DNA of 64,000 nt from Aestuariivita sp. (GTDB lineage Bacteria > Pseudomonadota > Alphaproteobacteria > Rhodobacterales > Rhodobacteraceae), in NCBI RefSeq assembly GCF_021404545.1, contig NZ_JAAWWD010000061.1, positions 1 through 64,000 on the forward strand. Direction: 5' to 3'. This document shows positions 50,152 to 59,747 of this stretch, piece by piece. Position 1 is the stretch's first letter. Each line of letters begins with the position of its first letter. Both the position numbers and the translations under genes were made by a program. Under the pieces are notes generated by a model. That model was not told the origin of the DNA. It worked only from the letters and a program-made list of their open reading frames with translations, and did not search any database.

Positions 50152-51011
50152 ACGAGGTGCGGAACCGCAAAGGGGGCCACTCTGCCCTCACTTCGTGGAA
50201 CTGGCCGTCAGCGGCGCCGTGACCGGAAACCTGACCGGAGCCGCGCATGACGAAATCTCATCCACGGCAAAGAAGTCTCGTTTGTCTCACGGATCAAACT
50301 CTGGCCACCCTGGGGCATCCGTCAAGCACGCCCACCGATGCGACCACCATCATGCGGCGTTTTCGCCGACACTGGTGACCGAGCGGCATTCGGGCGTGGT
50401 GGTCGTTTGGGGGTTACCGCCTTCGCGGTCGCCCAGGGGCGGAGCCATCCGTTGAATTCGCTTCTGCCTGCACAACAGGGCGCATCGGACCTGTTGGTTG
50501 GGCGGAACGCAACGGCCTTCATGCTGGGGCTGGGCCTTTCGGTTTTGGCGGTGCCGGCGTTTCAGGACGGATGCGCGCCGGACAGATCATCGTTGCCGGG
50601 TTGCTTGGCACGGCTATGGTTCTGTCCGCAGTTGTCATTTTCGATGCGATAACTGCGTGGTTCATCCAGCGATTTGCGCTGATATCCAGGCGGGCAAAAA
50701 TACAACCCGATCAGTTCGCGCCGTCCGATCTGCCGCGAATTGCACGCGCCGCGCCGCGTCTTGTGTGTGTGTCGCGGTCACGTATGCGGGTATGTTTGTG
50801 GCGTGGCTGTTCTTGGGCATCCTTCTCGATCTCAGGGACCGATGGTCGGTCGCCGTGGCATGTCTGTTCACAACAGCTCTCTCCTCTGCGGCTCGGCTGA
50901 TGACCCCGGCGCCCATTGGCGCCGTCGGTGCCTGCATCTCAACCGGACCCGGCTGGGCCGCCTTTGCAGGTTGGCGGTACCGGAATGACCGGGGGGCGCT
51001 TGGCCGGATGC
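50152..51011. other. 860-base region without intact gene
   Basis: This stretch separates the TonB module from the ScpB-like gene. The first 400 bases show no coding pattern. The later part has two hydrophobic segments in different frames (see the pseudogene entry). Confidence 0.4.
50571..50985 (+). pseudogene. Possible frameshifted membrane-protein remnant
   Basis: A strongly hydrophobic segment (IIVAGLLGTAMVLSAVVIFD) starts at ATG 50571; about 140 bases after it ends, another segment (YAGMFVAWLFLGILLDLRDR) and a further hydrophobic stretch appear in a different frame. The order and direction are consistent with one small multi-pass membrane protein interrupted by a frameshift near 50690-50780. 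No family is recognised, so this is tentative. Confidence 0.25.
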
Positions 51012-51614
51012 TCAGTCGTCGCTCTGCGCGCCCAGTTCCGGCAATTCCCGCAGGCTGCCCAGATCGAAGGTGGCAAGAAAAGCGTCGGTCGTCACAAAGG
51101 TCTGCGGCGCACCGGGTCGGGGGGATCGCGGGCCTGTCGTGATCAGTTCCTTGAACCGCAGCCGCGCCAACAGATCGCGACTGACCCCCTGCCCGAAAAT
51201 GGCGGCAAGGCCCGCCCGGTCGATTGGCTGATGGTAGGCAACAGCACAGAGCACGGCCATCTCCATCTCGGTAAAGGAATGTGAACCCGCTCCGCGATCG
51301 GTGGCCGCCGCAATCGCGTCGGCATAGTGCGGTTTCGTCCGAAACATCCAACCGCCCGCAACGGCGACCAACTCATAGGGTCGGCCCGTCAGTTCGGCCT
51401 GGATGTCGTCGATCAGCATCTCAATCGATGCCCCCTGCCCCGCCAGCTCCACCAGATCGTCGTGACCCATCGGCGTGGCGCTGGCAAAGAGCACGGCCTC
51501 GATACGTCCCATCCAGGTCCGCCACCGCAATTCAGGCGGAAGATCCGCCAACTCCCGATCCAGGATCGCGCGCTCCCCCGGCTGAGAACCTCCGCTCTTG
51601 CGTGCTTGGCTCAT
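51012..51614 (-). CDS. ScpB-like SMC partner protein
   Basis: ScpB is a kleisin-associated protein of the SMC condensin. The 200-residue protein has the winged-helix pattern (RIEAVLFASATPMGHDDLVE, PYELVAVAGGWMFRTKPHYA, TEMEMAVLCAVAYHQPIDRA). Start ATG 51614 overlaps the DUF1403 stop in ATGA. No scpA is adjacent. This paralogue, paired with DUF1403, is best regarded as an accessory version and not the housekeeping ScpB. Confidence 0.8.
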   Translation of the reverse strand: MSQARKSGGSQPGERAILDRELADLPPELRWRTWMGRIEAVLFASATPMGHDDLVELAGQGASIEMLIDDIQAELTGRPYELVAVAGGWMFRTKPHYADAIAAATDRGAGSHSFTEMEMAVLCAVAYHQPIDRAGLAAIFGQGVSRDLLARLRFKELITTGPRSPRPGAPQTFVTTDAFLATFDLGSLRELPELGAQSDD

Positions 51615-52573
51615 GACGCGATCCCGTAAAGCCGAAAGGTTGATCGACCGGTAAGCTCCCGGGCGACACCCAGTTCGACCAGACGGTCGCAAAGACGGCG
51701 CGCCGACCGGTCGGTCATTGCAATGTTGGTGCCCCGGATGCGCGGCGACAGCATCGAGGATGGCGCCACCGCATCCTCCGACAAAAACAGCTCTACCGCT
51801 GCGCCGGATCCTTTTGCGCGCAGCTTTGGCGTGATCGCCCGCAGGGCGGATGCGCGACGCGACAAATCCCTGGCCAGGCCAACCGCGTCGTGAACGGCAC
51901 TCAGAACATGGCCCTGTGCCAGGATACCGGCGCCCTCGGCCCCGGTCACAAGGTCTCGCAGAGCTGCCTTGGTCAGCCGCCGTGCCGTCAGCGGCAGCAG
52001 CGTTTTCCATCGCAGCGCGCGCGCAAGAACGATGTCCGAGGCCAGGCACGCCAGCCGCTCGGCCCGGCTGTCTTGGGTCAGAACGGCGTGCAGGGCCCAG
52101 GCGCATCCCGCAAGCGGCCCATGCGTGTCGGCACGCGCGTTGGCCAGATCCAGCAAGGGCGCATGGGTCGGCATCCCGTCTCCTCCGACAAGCGCATCCA
52201 GTTTGGACTGCCAATCAGGCCGGTCCAGACGCAACCGGCACACCCCCCGCCAGAACGCCAGCAGGTCACCATCGGGGCCACGCGCGTCTCCGGGCGGTGT
52301 AAGGTGGAACGCATCGCGGATGTCGGCTTCACGCGCCAGTCGGCCCTCCAGTTTCGAGGTGGCCGTCGCAGCGCTGAGCGCCGCACGGTGTCCAAGCAGT
52401 GCCAGCGGCACGCCTTGCGCCGGGTCGTTGATCAACGTGTCCAGCACGGTCAGTGCGACGCCGGACCGGAAGGCCACTTCGGATGCGGATTTCGCCGGCG
52501 CCGCTGTCACCCAGGGCGGCAGCTTTGGCAAGCTCAAGGACTTGGCGGGCAAGGGTGCGAATGGATCTGTCAT
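51611..52573 (-). CDS. DUF1403 family protein
   Basis: The 320-residue protein has the pattern of DUF1403 (VALTVLDTLINDPAQGVPLAL, ADIRDAFHLTPPGDARGPDGD, CAWALHAVLTQDSRAERLA) with a C-terminal winged-helix-like tail. It is coupled to the ScpB-like gene. The pairing of DUF1403 with a ScpB paralogue occurs elsewhere in alphaproteobacterial accessory DNA as far as I recall, which suggests a shared task in chromosome or plasmid handling; biochemical function is not known. Confidence 0.7.
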   Translation of the reverse strand: MTDPFAPLPAKSLSLPKLPPWVTAAPAKSASEVAFRSGVALTVLDTLINDPAQGVPLALLGHRAALSAATATSKLEGRLAREADIRDAFHLTPPGDARGPDGDLLAFWRGVCRLRLDRPDWQSKLDALVGGDGMPTHAPLLDLANARADTHGPLAGCAWALHAVLTQDSRAERLACLASDIVLARALRWKTLLPLTARRLTKAALRDLVTGAEGAGILAQGHVLSAVHDAVGLARDLSRRASALRAITPKLRAKGSGAAVELFLSEDAVAPSSMLSPRIRGTNIAMTDRSARRLCDRLVELGVARELTGRSTFRLYGIAS

Positions 52574-52811
52574 GGTCAGGAGTGTTGTGGATCGCGGCGC
52601 TTTTGTCCATCATCTGTGCGCAAAACCGCCCTGTGCGCGCCTCTCGGATGGAGCCCAACAACCGCTGCCGGGCCATGGCAGCCAACACCATGTGCCTTGG
52701 TCCCTGGGCGCCGCTGTGGGCGCGGTTATCCCGGACAGGTTTGTCATGGATGCGATCCTGTGCACCTTTTTTCTGAGGTGGGGTTGGGCGGTGAGCCGCA
52801 CCGCCAGCGGC

Positions 52812-54122
52812 CTATCGCGGCTTGCCGGGACCGCGTTCGTACACCACGTGGCGCACATCGATATTGCCCGCCGTGAACCCGGCCTCGCAATAATGCAGGT
52901 AATAGCGCCACAGTCGCTGGAAACGATCATCGAACCCCATCGGCGCGATGATGTCCCATTTTGCCAAGAAAGCCTCGCGCCACGCGCGCAGGGTGCGCGC
53001 ATAGTCACGTCCGAAAACCCGTTCCTCCACCAGATCCAGACCGACAGCCGTGCCAAGGTCGCGCAGATGCGTGGGGGTCGGCAGCATGCCACCGGGAAAA
53101 ACGCATTGCTGAATAAAGTCCGTGCCGCGCCGATAGGGCTCAAAATACTGCTCCTGGATGGTGATCGCCTGAAGCCCGGCCCGGCCGCCGGGCTTGAGCC
53201 GCCGGTTCAGCATCTCAAAATAGCCGGGCCAGAACGCCTCGCCGACGGCCTCGAACATCTCGATCGACACGATCCGGTCGAACGTGCCAGTCTCGTCCCG
53301 GTAGTCCTGGAACACGATCTCGACCTGATCGCTCAGGCCCTGACGCTCCATCCGCGCCGTGGCATAGTCCACTTGCTCCTGACTGATGGTGAGACCGCGC
53401 ACATGGGCCCCGCGCTCTGTTGCCAGATACTCTGCAAAGCCGCCCCAGCCACAGCCGATCTCCAGCACTGTGTCGCCCGCAGCGATCCCTGTTGCATCCG
53501 CAAGCGCGTGGTATTTGGCCCGCTGCGCGCTTTCGAGATCGGGCGCGCCGGTCTGATAGAGCGCCGAGGAATAGGTCATCGACGGATCCAGCCACACCTC
53601 GTAAAAGGAGTTGCCCAGATCGTAATGCGCCGCGATATTGCGCTGTGCCTGGAATTTGGTGTTGCGGTTCAGCCAGTGCCTGACCCGCAGGACCAAACGG
53701 GCGATGGGATTGCTGTCGATCCTGTCGTGGATGATCTGCGCGTTATGACAAAACAGCTCCAGAAACCGGGTGACATCGGTCGACGACCAGTGGCCGTCGA
53801 GAAAGCCGTCCGCAACGCCGATATCGCCGTTGCGAATAACGCCGCCGATAAAGTCATAGGAGTGGATCTGAATATCCGCGATGGGGTCTTTGGTCTTGCC
53901 CTCGATCCGAAACCGCTCGCCACTGGGCAGCGAAATCGCCAGCGTGCCGTGTTCCAGGCCAATCACAAACCCCAGCATCCGGCGGACAGCGCGCGGTAAC
54001 GGTCGGGTCAACCCGGAAAAATTCTTTTTTGTCAGATGGGTGTAGTCGGTCAGCGGCACTGTTTGCGGGTTTTGACCGGGCCTGTCTGGCAGGTCGGTAT
54101 CTGCCGTTGTCTCACTGCTCAT
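52812..54122 (-). CDS. Cyclopropane-fatty-acyl-phospholipid synthase family protein
   Basis: CFA synthases transfer a methylene group from S-adenosylmethionine to unsaturated chains of membrane phospholipids. The 436-residue protein has the N-terminal domain typical of this family and the methyltransferase motif LEIGCGWGGFAEYLA, with HYDLGNSFYEVWLDPSMTYS and the later FEAVGEAFWPGYFEMLNRRL. I use ATG 54122, 9 bases after GAGGAG; a second ATG at 54128 is possible. It follows the amine oxidase gene after 56 bases. Confidence 0.9.
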   Translation of the reverse strand: MSSETTADTDLPDRPGQNPQTVPLTDYTHLTKKNFSGLTRPLPRAVRRMLGFVIGLEHGTLAISLPSGERFRIEGKTKDPIADIQIHSYDFIGGVIRNGDIGVADGFLDGHWSSTDVTRFLELFCHNAQIIHDRIDSNPIARLVLRVRHWLNRNTKFQAQRNIAAHYDLGNSFYEVWLDPSMTYSSALYQTGAPDLESAQRAKYHALADATGIAAGDTVLEIGCGWGGFAEYLATERGAHVRGLTISQEQVDYATARMERQGLSDQVEIVFQDYRDETGTFDRIVSIEMFEAVGEAFWPGYFEMLNRRLKPGGRAGLQAITIQEQYFEPYRRGTDFIQQCVFPGGMLPTPTHLRDLGTAVGLDLVEERVFGRDYARTLRAWREAFLAKWDIIAPMGFDDRFQRLWRYYLHYCEAGFTAGNIDVRHVVYERGPGKPR

Positions 54123-54178
54123 GCCCATGTGCTCCTCAGCTGTCTGTCCGGTTGGTTCGGGGTCGTCTTTCAGGCGCT

Positions 54179-55516
54179 TCAACGGGCCATGCTGCATGCT
54201 TGGGCGACCGGTCGATGCTGCTCGACCACGGGGTCTGATGCGGACACACGCCAGGGCACACCGGCGCCGAAGGCTTGGGCGGCCTCCAATCCGGATCGCA
54301 ATCCGTCTTCGTGAAAGCCATAGCCCGTCCAGGCCCCGGCAAACCAGATCCGGCCTGTCCCCTGAACGTCAGGCAGCCGTTTTCTGGCCTCCAGCGCTGC
54401 GGCATCGAACTGAGGATGATCGTATACTGTGCGCAAAAACACCTTGTCTGGGTCCGGGGGGCTGGCGGGGTTGAGGGTGATGAACAGTGGAGTGGCCTTG
54501 TCGATGTTTTGCAGCTTGTTCATCCAGTAAGACACAGACACGCCGACACGTGTCTTTGCCGAGCGACCCGAAGAGATATAGTTCCAGGCGGCCCAGACCT
54601 TTTTGCGTTTGGGCATCAGGGCCTCATCGCGGTGCAGATAGACATCGTTCGGCCGGTATCTGATATCGGCCAGAATGGATCCTTCGGCATCGGAGGCATC
54701 GCCCAACATCCCCAGCGTTTGATCGGAATGCGCCGCCATAATGGCATAGTCGAACCGCCGCGTCTCACCCGTGGCGTCTGTCACCTGCACGGCGTCGGCG
54801 ACCCGCCGGACCTGCGTCACTTGTCGGCCCAGCAGCATACGATCACCCAGCGGCTGGGTCAGTTTCCGCACGTAATTGCGACTGCCTCCTGAGACGGTGC
54901 GCCACTCGGGTGGGCGCAGATCCAGCAGCCGGTGATTTGCAAAGAACCGGACAAAGCTTTGGGCCGGAAACGCCATGATATCCGCATCCGGTGTCGACCA
55001 GATGGCCGCCCCCATAGGAACCAGATAGTCTTCGACAAAGCTGGTGGGATAGCGTTTGGCGGCCAGGTACTGGGCCAGCGAAAGACCCGACAATGCGCCG
55101 CTTTCAAGATCCGCCAATGCGGTTTTGTTGAACCGCAAAATCGCGCGCAACATCGACAGGAAGCGGGGCGAGACAAGATTCTTGCGCTGCGCGAACAGCG
55201 CGTCAAGGGTGTCGCCGCACCACTCCAGCGCGCCGTCACCGACAGACACGCCAAAGCTCATATCGCTCCACTCGGTCGCCACGCCCAGATGATCGAACAA
55301 CGCCGTCAGGTCGGGATAGTTGCGCCCGTTATAGACGATAAACCCGGTATCGACGGTAATCGGTGTTGTACCATGGGTGATATCGACGCTTGCCGAATGG
55401 CCTCCTGGTCTCAGCCGTTTCTCATAAAGAGTGACCTTGTGGTCGGTGAACGAGTGCAAGGCCCAGGCCGCCGCATTACCGGATATTCCCGATCCAATAA
55501 CCGCGATGGAAGCCAT
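54179..55516 (-). CDS. FAD-dependent amine oxidase-like protein
   Basis: The 445-residue protein has the Rossmann motif IAVIGSGISGNAAAWALH, the amine-oxidase-like VDTGFIVYNGRNYPDLTALF and the C-terminal FAD region FAGAWTGYGFHEDGLRSGLE. This FAD protein next to a CFA synthase is a frequent pairing in bacteria, where it may act with modified fatty acids; the substrate is not proven. The DUF1365 gene that often lies between the two is not present here. Confidence 0.85.
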   Translation of the reverse strand: MASIAVIGSGISGNAAAWALHSFTDHKVTLYEKRLRPGGHSASVDITHGTTPITVDTGFIVYNGRNYPDLTALFDHLGVATEWSDMSFGVSVGDGALEWCGDTLDALFAQRKNLVSPRFLSMLRAILRFNKTALADLESGALSGLSLAQYLAAKRYPTSFVEDYLVPMGAAIWSTPDADIMAFPAQSFVRFFANHRLLDLRPPEWRTVSGGSRNYVRKLTQPLGDRMLLGRQVTQVRRVADAVQVTDATGETRRFDYAIMAAHSDQTLGMLGDASDAEGSILADIRYRPNDVYLHRDEALMPKRKKVWAAWNYISSGRSAKTRVGVSVSYWMNKLQNIDKATPLFITLNPASPPDPDKVFLRTVYDHPQFDAAALEARKRLPDVQGTGRIWFAGAWTGYGFHEDGLRSGLEAAQAFGAGVPWRVSASDPVVEQHRPVAQACSMAR

Positions 55517-56005
55517 ATACTCTCGTTTCTCAGCAAGATGCGTCAGGTCGCTCGCGCAGTATTGCCGAGGGTCTTGGGCGCTTCAAGGGGGCTTGCGCGT
55601 GGTGTGGTGGCCGATACCGCCGTCAGTCGCGAAACCAGGCTTGTCAGGCAGTGGCATACCGTCCTTGCAGCGTGCATTCCGCCTGGGACGCGACCTTATC
55701 GGCGGGGCGCGCGAACCGGTCCCGCGCCCTTGCCCCGGTGGATCGACGCACGCGGCCTTACCCGAGATCAGGACGGTGTAAGCATCTGAGATGCCTCACT
55801 TTCGCCACACACTGGTCGGTATTCGCGCTATCCATGACCGGCGCGGTCCTTTACGGTTGAGGCGAGCGAACACATGGTTCAAACACACGCAGGATAGTCG
55901 GCATGGTTGTCATCCATCTTCTTTGCAAGCCCGCAAACCTGTAACCGGTCCAAGGACGCACTCGCCATAGATAGCTCGTCATCACCTGCTGGGTCTGGGC
56001 CGGAG
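55517..56005. other. Intergenic region without supported gene
   Basis: This 489-base gap between the divergent amine oxidase gene and the phosphatase gene must hold both promoters. No reading frame with family features is seen. Confidence 0.4.
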
Positions 56006-56788
56006 ATGTACCGAACCCTGTTCTTGTCCGATATCCATCTGGGCAAGCACCATTGCCATGCCGACCTGCTGCTGGAGTTCCTGCATCATCACGAGGCCGA
56101 AACGATTTATCTGGTTGGCGATGTGTTCGATGTCTGGTGCCTGCGCAAAAAGATGTATTGGCCCCCGTCCCATGACCAGGTGTTCCGGCATCTTGTGAGG
56201 CGCGCCGAAACCGGGACGCGGGTGATCTATCTGCCCGGCAACCACGATGATATTCTGCGCCGATCCCGCAATCTGTCCTTTGGGCCGATCGAATTCACCG
56301 ACAGTGCCGAACACCGCTGCGCCGATGGGCGGCGATACTTGGTCATCCACGGCGATCAGTATGATGTGGTGCTCCAAAAGGCCAATTGGCTTGGTCCCAT
56401 CGGCGACTGGTTCTACGATGTCGTGCTGACGGCGAACAAAGGGCTCGGTGCGCTTTGGCGCCGCACAGGGCGGACCCCGGCCTGGTCGCTGAGCGCGATT
56501 GCAAAGCAGATGGTCAAGAGAACCGTGAACTACGCCAGCCATTTCGAGGATGTTGTCGTCGCCGAGCTGGAGGCCAAGCGGCTGGACGGGATCATCTGCG
56601 GACATGTGCATCATGCCGAGGATGGCGACATGCGCGGGTTTCACTATGTCAATACCGGCGACTGGGTCGAAAGCTGCACGGCGGTTGTCGAACACTACGA
56701 TGGTCGGCTGGAAATCCTCACCTGGTCGGATGCTGTGCAGAGCCGTGCGGCAACGGCCGCGATAGCCGCCAAACAGGCTGCCGAATGA
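56006..56788 (+). CDS. UDP-2,3-diacylglucosamine diphosphatase-like metallophosphoesterase
   Basis: The 260-residue protein has the calcineurin-like metal motifs in order: FLSDIHLG, LVGDVFD, LPGNHDD, IHGDQYD and GHVHHA. The family includes LpxH/LpxI-like lipid A precursor phosphatases, which act at the cytoplasmic membrane; this one resembles the widespread UDP-2,3-diacylglucosamine diphosphatase group. The GT4 gene overlaps its stop, so they share an operon. GGAG directly abuts the chosen ATG 56006, so the start is uncertain. Confidence 0.82.
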   Translation: MYRTLFLSDIHLGKHHCHADLLLEFLHHHEAETIYLVGDVFDVWCLRKKMYWPPSHDQVFRHLVRRAETGTRVIYLPGNHDDILRRSRNLSFGPIEFTDSAEHRCADGRRYLVIHGDQYDVVLQKANWLGPIGDWFYDVVLTANKGLGALWRRTGRTPAWSLSAIAKQMVKRTVNYASHFEDVVVAELEAKRLDGIICGHVHHAEDGDMRGFHYVNTGDWVESCTAVVEHYDGRLEILTWSDAVQSRAATAAIAAKQAAE

Positions 56789-57807
56789 CATCGGTTCTGT
56801 TCGTCACCGATGCCTGGAGACCGCAGATCAACGGCGTCATGCGTACGTTGGAACACACGATCCAGGCGCTTGAGCGGATCGGCATCAGATCCGAGGTTCT
56901 TGGCCCGGACGGATTTACCACCCTCCCCTGCCCGACCTATCCCGATATCCGGTTGGCTTTGACCACGCGGCGCAGGCTCAGCCGGATGATCGCCGAGGCC
57001 GACTGTGCCCATGTGCATATCGCGACCGAAGGGCCGCTGGGCCTTTTGGCGGGATCGGCCCGTCGTCGCCATGGCCAGACCTATACAACCAGCTATCACA
57101 CGCGGTTTCCCGAATACATCGCGGCGCGCGCCCCTGTTCCTGTGGCGCCTCTTTACGCGTGGCTGCGGCGGTTTCACAACCGTGGCTCGGGCTGCATGGT
57201 CGCCACCGAGAGCCTTCATAGCGATCTGGCCGGGCGCGGCTTTCGCAACCTGATGCGGTGGCCGCGCGGGGTCGACACGGACCTTTTCCGCCCGATGGCC
57301 GAAACCGGGCTCTTCGCGGATCTGCCGCGACCGATCTGGCTGAACGTGGGCCGGGTGGCGGTGGAAAAGAACCTGCCTGCGTTTCTGGGCCTCGATCTGC
57401 CGGGCACCAAGGTTGTGGTCGGAGACGGACCGCACCTGCCACAGCTGCGGCGCAGATACCCCCAGACGCGTTTCGTCGGTGCAAAATCGGGGGCAGAGCT
57501 TGCCCGCCATTACGCCGCTGCGGATGTGTTTGTCTTCCCCTCGCGCACCGACACGTTCGGGATGGTCATGCTTGAGGCGCTGGCAGCCGGTCTGCCGGTG
57601 GCGGCGTTCCCGGTGATGGGTCCGCGCGATGTGATCGCACATGGTCGGACGGGTATGCTGTCAGAGGATCTGGGGGCCGCCGCGCTGGCCGCGCGCGATC
57701 TGTCACGGGCCGAGTGCCGGACAGTCGCCGAGAGCCGTGGATGGTCAGCCTGTACCGAGCAGTTCGTGCAAAACCTGTCCAGAGCCGAACCGGCAACGGT
57801 TGCCTGA
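56785..57807 (+). CDS. GT4-family glycosyltransferase
   Basis: The 340-residue protein has the two-domain GT-B fold of family GT4: N-terminal VLFVTDAWRPQINGVMRTLE and C-terminal VGDGPHLPQLRRRYPQTRFV, with the donor-binding region FPSRTDTFGMVMLEALAAGL. It resembles glycosyltransferases of membrane glycolipids such as mannosyl or glucosyl transferases. It overlaps the phosphatase gene by four bases, and both sit near lipid-modifying genes, suggesting glycolipid synthesis. Confidence 0.88.
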   Translation: MTSVLFVTDAWRPQINGVMRTLEHTIQALERIGIRSEVLGPDGFTTLPCPTYPDIRLALTTRRRLSRMIAEADCAHVHIATEGPLGLLAGSARRRHGQTYTTSYHTRFPEYIAARAPVPVAPLYAWLRRFHNRGSGCMVATESLHSDLAGRGFRNLMRWPRGVDTDLFRPMAETGLFADLPRPIWLNVGRVAVEKNLPAFLGLDLPGTKVVVGDGPHLPQLRRRYPQTRFVGAKSGAELARHYAAADVFVFPSRTDTFGMVMLEALAAGLPVAAFPVMGPRDVIAHGRTGMLSEDLGAAALAARDLSRAECRTVAESRGWSACTEQFVQNLSRAEPATVA

Positions 57808-57842
57808 CATTGGTTGCGCGTCTCCGAACGCCCGGGCCGGGG

Positions 57843-59351
57843 CTATGCCCGCGCGCGCTCGAACATGTCGGTCGGCCTGCCGTTTTCGTCCGTAACGACA
57901 AGAGGTTCGAAATCCGCACGGAACCGTTCGGGCATGGCATGCAACGGGCGATAGGCCAGCCGCCGCGCATCGGTCATCGCCGAATAGGTCAATGCAGGCT
58001 CTTGCCACGATTGCCGCATCTGCGCCACGCTGCCCAGCCCGATCCGCGGACCGAAGCGGTGCAAGGGCCGCACCAGAGACAGCGCCGTCAATTCAGCCGA
58101 CATCGACTTGCGCCAGTGCCAGGCATGGCGCAGCACATGCCGTGTCAGCGCCATTTTACGGCCGCGCATCCCAAGCAGGTCGCGCAGGAAGGCGGCAACA
58201 TGCGCGACCGGCTCTTGCGGCCATTCGACCAGTTTCTGGCCGTCCATATCGCTGAGCAGGACATTGGGCATGATCCGGCCCTCCCCCAGCGCCTGGTCGA
58301 AATAGGGCGTGCCCACAATCGGAATGGTGACCGACACCAATCCCGGCAAGGGCATCCGGTGATCGTTCAGCAATACCTCGATCTGGGCCTCGACCTCGGC
58401 TGTGGTTTGCTGGGCAAAATCAAAGATCAAACCATAGTCGAACTGGATTCCGTGGTTGGCACAGGCATCCGACAGCGACAGCGGGTCTGACGCAAGGCTC
58501 TGTTTCTTGTTAAAGCTTTGCAACACAACCGGGTCGAGGGATTCGACCCCCGAAAACAACCCCATGCACCCGTTTTCCGCCACCAGCTTGAGATTGTTGG
58601 GCCGCTTGAAGAAATCGCCGGTTACCAGCGCGCCCCATCCGCGAAACTGTCCGGCGCGCCAGCGTTCGCCCAGCAGCTTGACGCGATGCTCAAAGCTTTT
58701 GCGGTTGCTGCCGAAAAAGTTGTTGTCGAGCACCATAACAGCTTTGACCTTGCCCATCGCATCCAGTTGCCCGGCGATAGATGTATCGGAATGGGCCACA
58801 TAGGCGCGGTTTTCGCCCGATAGCGAACAGAACGAGCAGGCGAAATTGCAGTTCTTCGTCGTCTCGACAAATCCCAAACCCATCTTGGGCCTGGTCATGT
58901 CGTAGCGCGGTGCGCCAGAGGGCGCAGCGGCTGCCTTGCCAAAGACCGCTTCGATCACCGAGGTGATCTCATCGACATCGCCCATGCAGGCATAGTCGAA
59001 AACGGCCTCGCAGATCGTTGGCAGCGCGCGCGGGATCGGGCCGCCGATGACGGTGACCACCTTTGGATTGGCGTTGCGAAAATACGCAGACAGTTGCCGC
59101 GCGCGATCAAAGCATGCGGTCAGCCCGGTAAAAACGACCATATCCGGCCATTCAAACTGTTTGGCGTTCAGAAACGCGCCGTGAAACGCTTCGTCCCAGA
59201 CCCGGATGTCACAATGGTCCTGATCGAAATACCCGGCCAGAAAATAAGGCGCCATGGCGCGCGGCACGAAAAGCCGCGTCGGCGTGGCCATACGCCAGGG
59301 ATCAAAATAGGCATTGATCACTAGGATCCGGTGCTTTCGACGACCGCTCAC
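57843..59351 (-). CDS. B12-binding-domain radical SAM protein
   Basis: The 502-residue protein from GTG 59351 (GAGG 8 bases upstream) has an N-terminal cobalamin-binding-like domain (about 8-130) and a radical SAM core with the cluster motif C168-X3-C172-X2-C175 (KNCNFACSFCSLSG). Such proteins catalyse methylations or rearrangements on unactivated carbons. A histidine for lower cobalamin ligation (DXHXXG) is not evident, so the N-terminal domain may not bind B12 in the base-off mode. Substrate is unknown; neighbours suggest a lipid. Confidence 0.8.
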   Translation of the reverse strand: MSGRRKHRILVINAYFDPWRMATPTRLFVPRAMAPYFLAGYFDQDHCDIRVWDEAFHGAFLNAKQFEWPDMVVFTGLTACFDRARQLSAYFRNANPKVVTVIGGPIPRALPTICEAVFDYACMGDVDEITSVIEAVFGKAAAAPSGAPRYDMTRPKMGLGFVETTKNCNFACSFCSLSGENRAYVAHSDTSIAGQLDAMGKVKAVMVLDNNFFGSNRKSFEHRVKLLGERWRAGQFRGWGALVTGDFFKRPNNLKLVAENGCMGLFSGVESLDPVVLQSFNKKQSLASDPLSLSDACANHGIQFDYGLIFDFAQQTTAEVEAQIEVLLNDHRMPLPGLVSVTIPIVGTPYFDQALGEGRIMPNVLLSDMDGQKLVEWPQEPVAHVAAFLRDLLGMRGRKMALTRHVLRHAWHWRKSMSAELTALSLVRPLHRFGPRIGLGSVAQMRQSWQEPALTYSAMTDARRLAYRPLHAMPERFRADFEPLVVTDENGRPTDMFERARA

Positions 59352-59747
59352 GGGATTATCCTCATTCAGTGCGCCGTTTGCCCGACCAATCCGACGATAT
59401 CGGAAACCCTCGCCAAGACGGATCAACGCGTGCCCCCACACAGGCGGCACTCTGCCGTCCGGGCAAGGACTGTTCAACCCGTTAACGAAACATCGCGCGC
59501 GCCTATTTGCCCGTGACAAACCGGTTCAGAGCGACGCTCTGCGTCCTGCCATGCCTCCGGTGCAGGATGTGCCGCGTTCAAACAATGGATCCGCACTCAA
59601 GCCGACAAAAACCGACACCACGACCAAAACCGGTCGCCTGCCGGAAATGCGGGCATATTCAGCCGTACCGTGGTTGTGAAAACTCAGCGAATGCCTTTAG
59701 TTAGGGCACACTCGGCCATCCCTTATCCACTAATCGAGCATCCAATC
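59352..59747. other. Intergenic region without supported gene
   Basis: This 396-base gap separates the divergent radical SAM and cNMP/CPBP genes and must contain both promoters. No supported frame or clear operator was found. Confidence 0.4.

Noticed and set aside
51969-53999. 676-codon open frame on the plus strand
   Set aside because: Antisense to DUF1403 and the CFA synthase, both recognisable; the composition (Ser/Arg/Pro-rich start, no motif) is that of a shadow frame.
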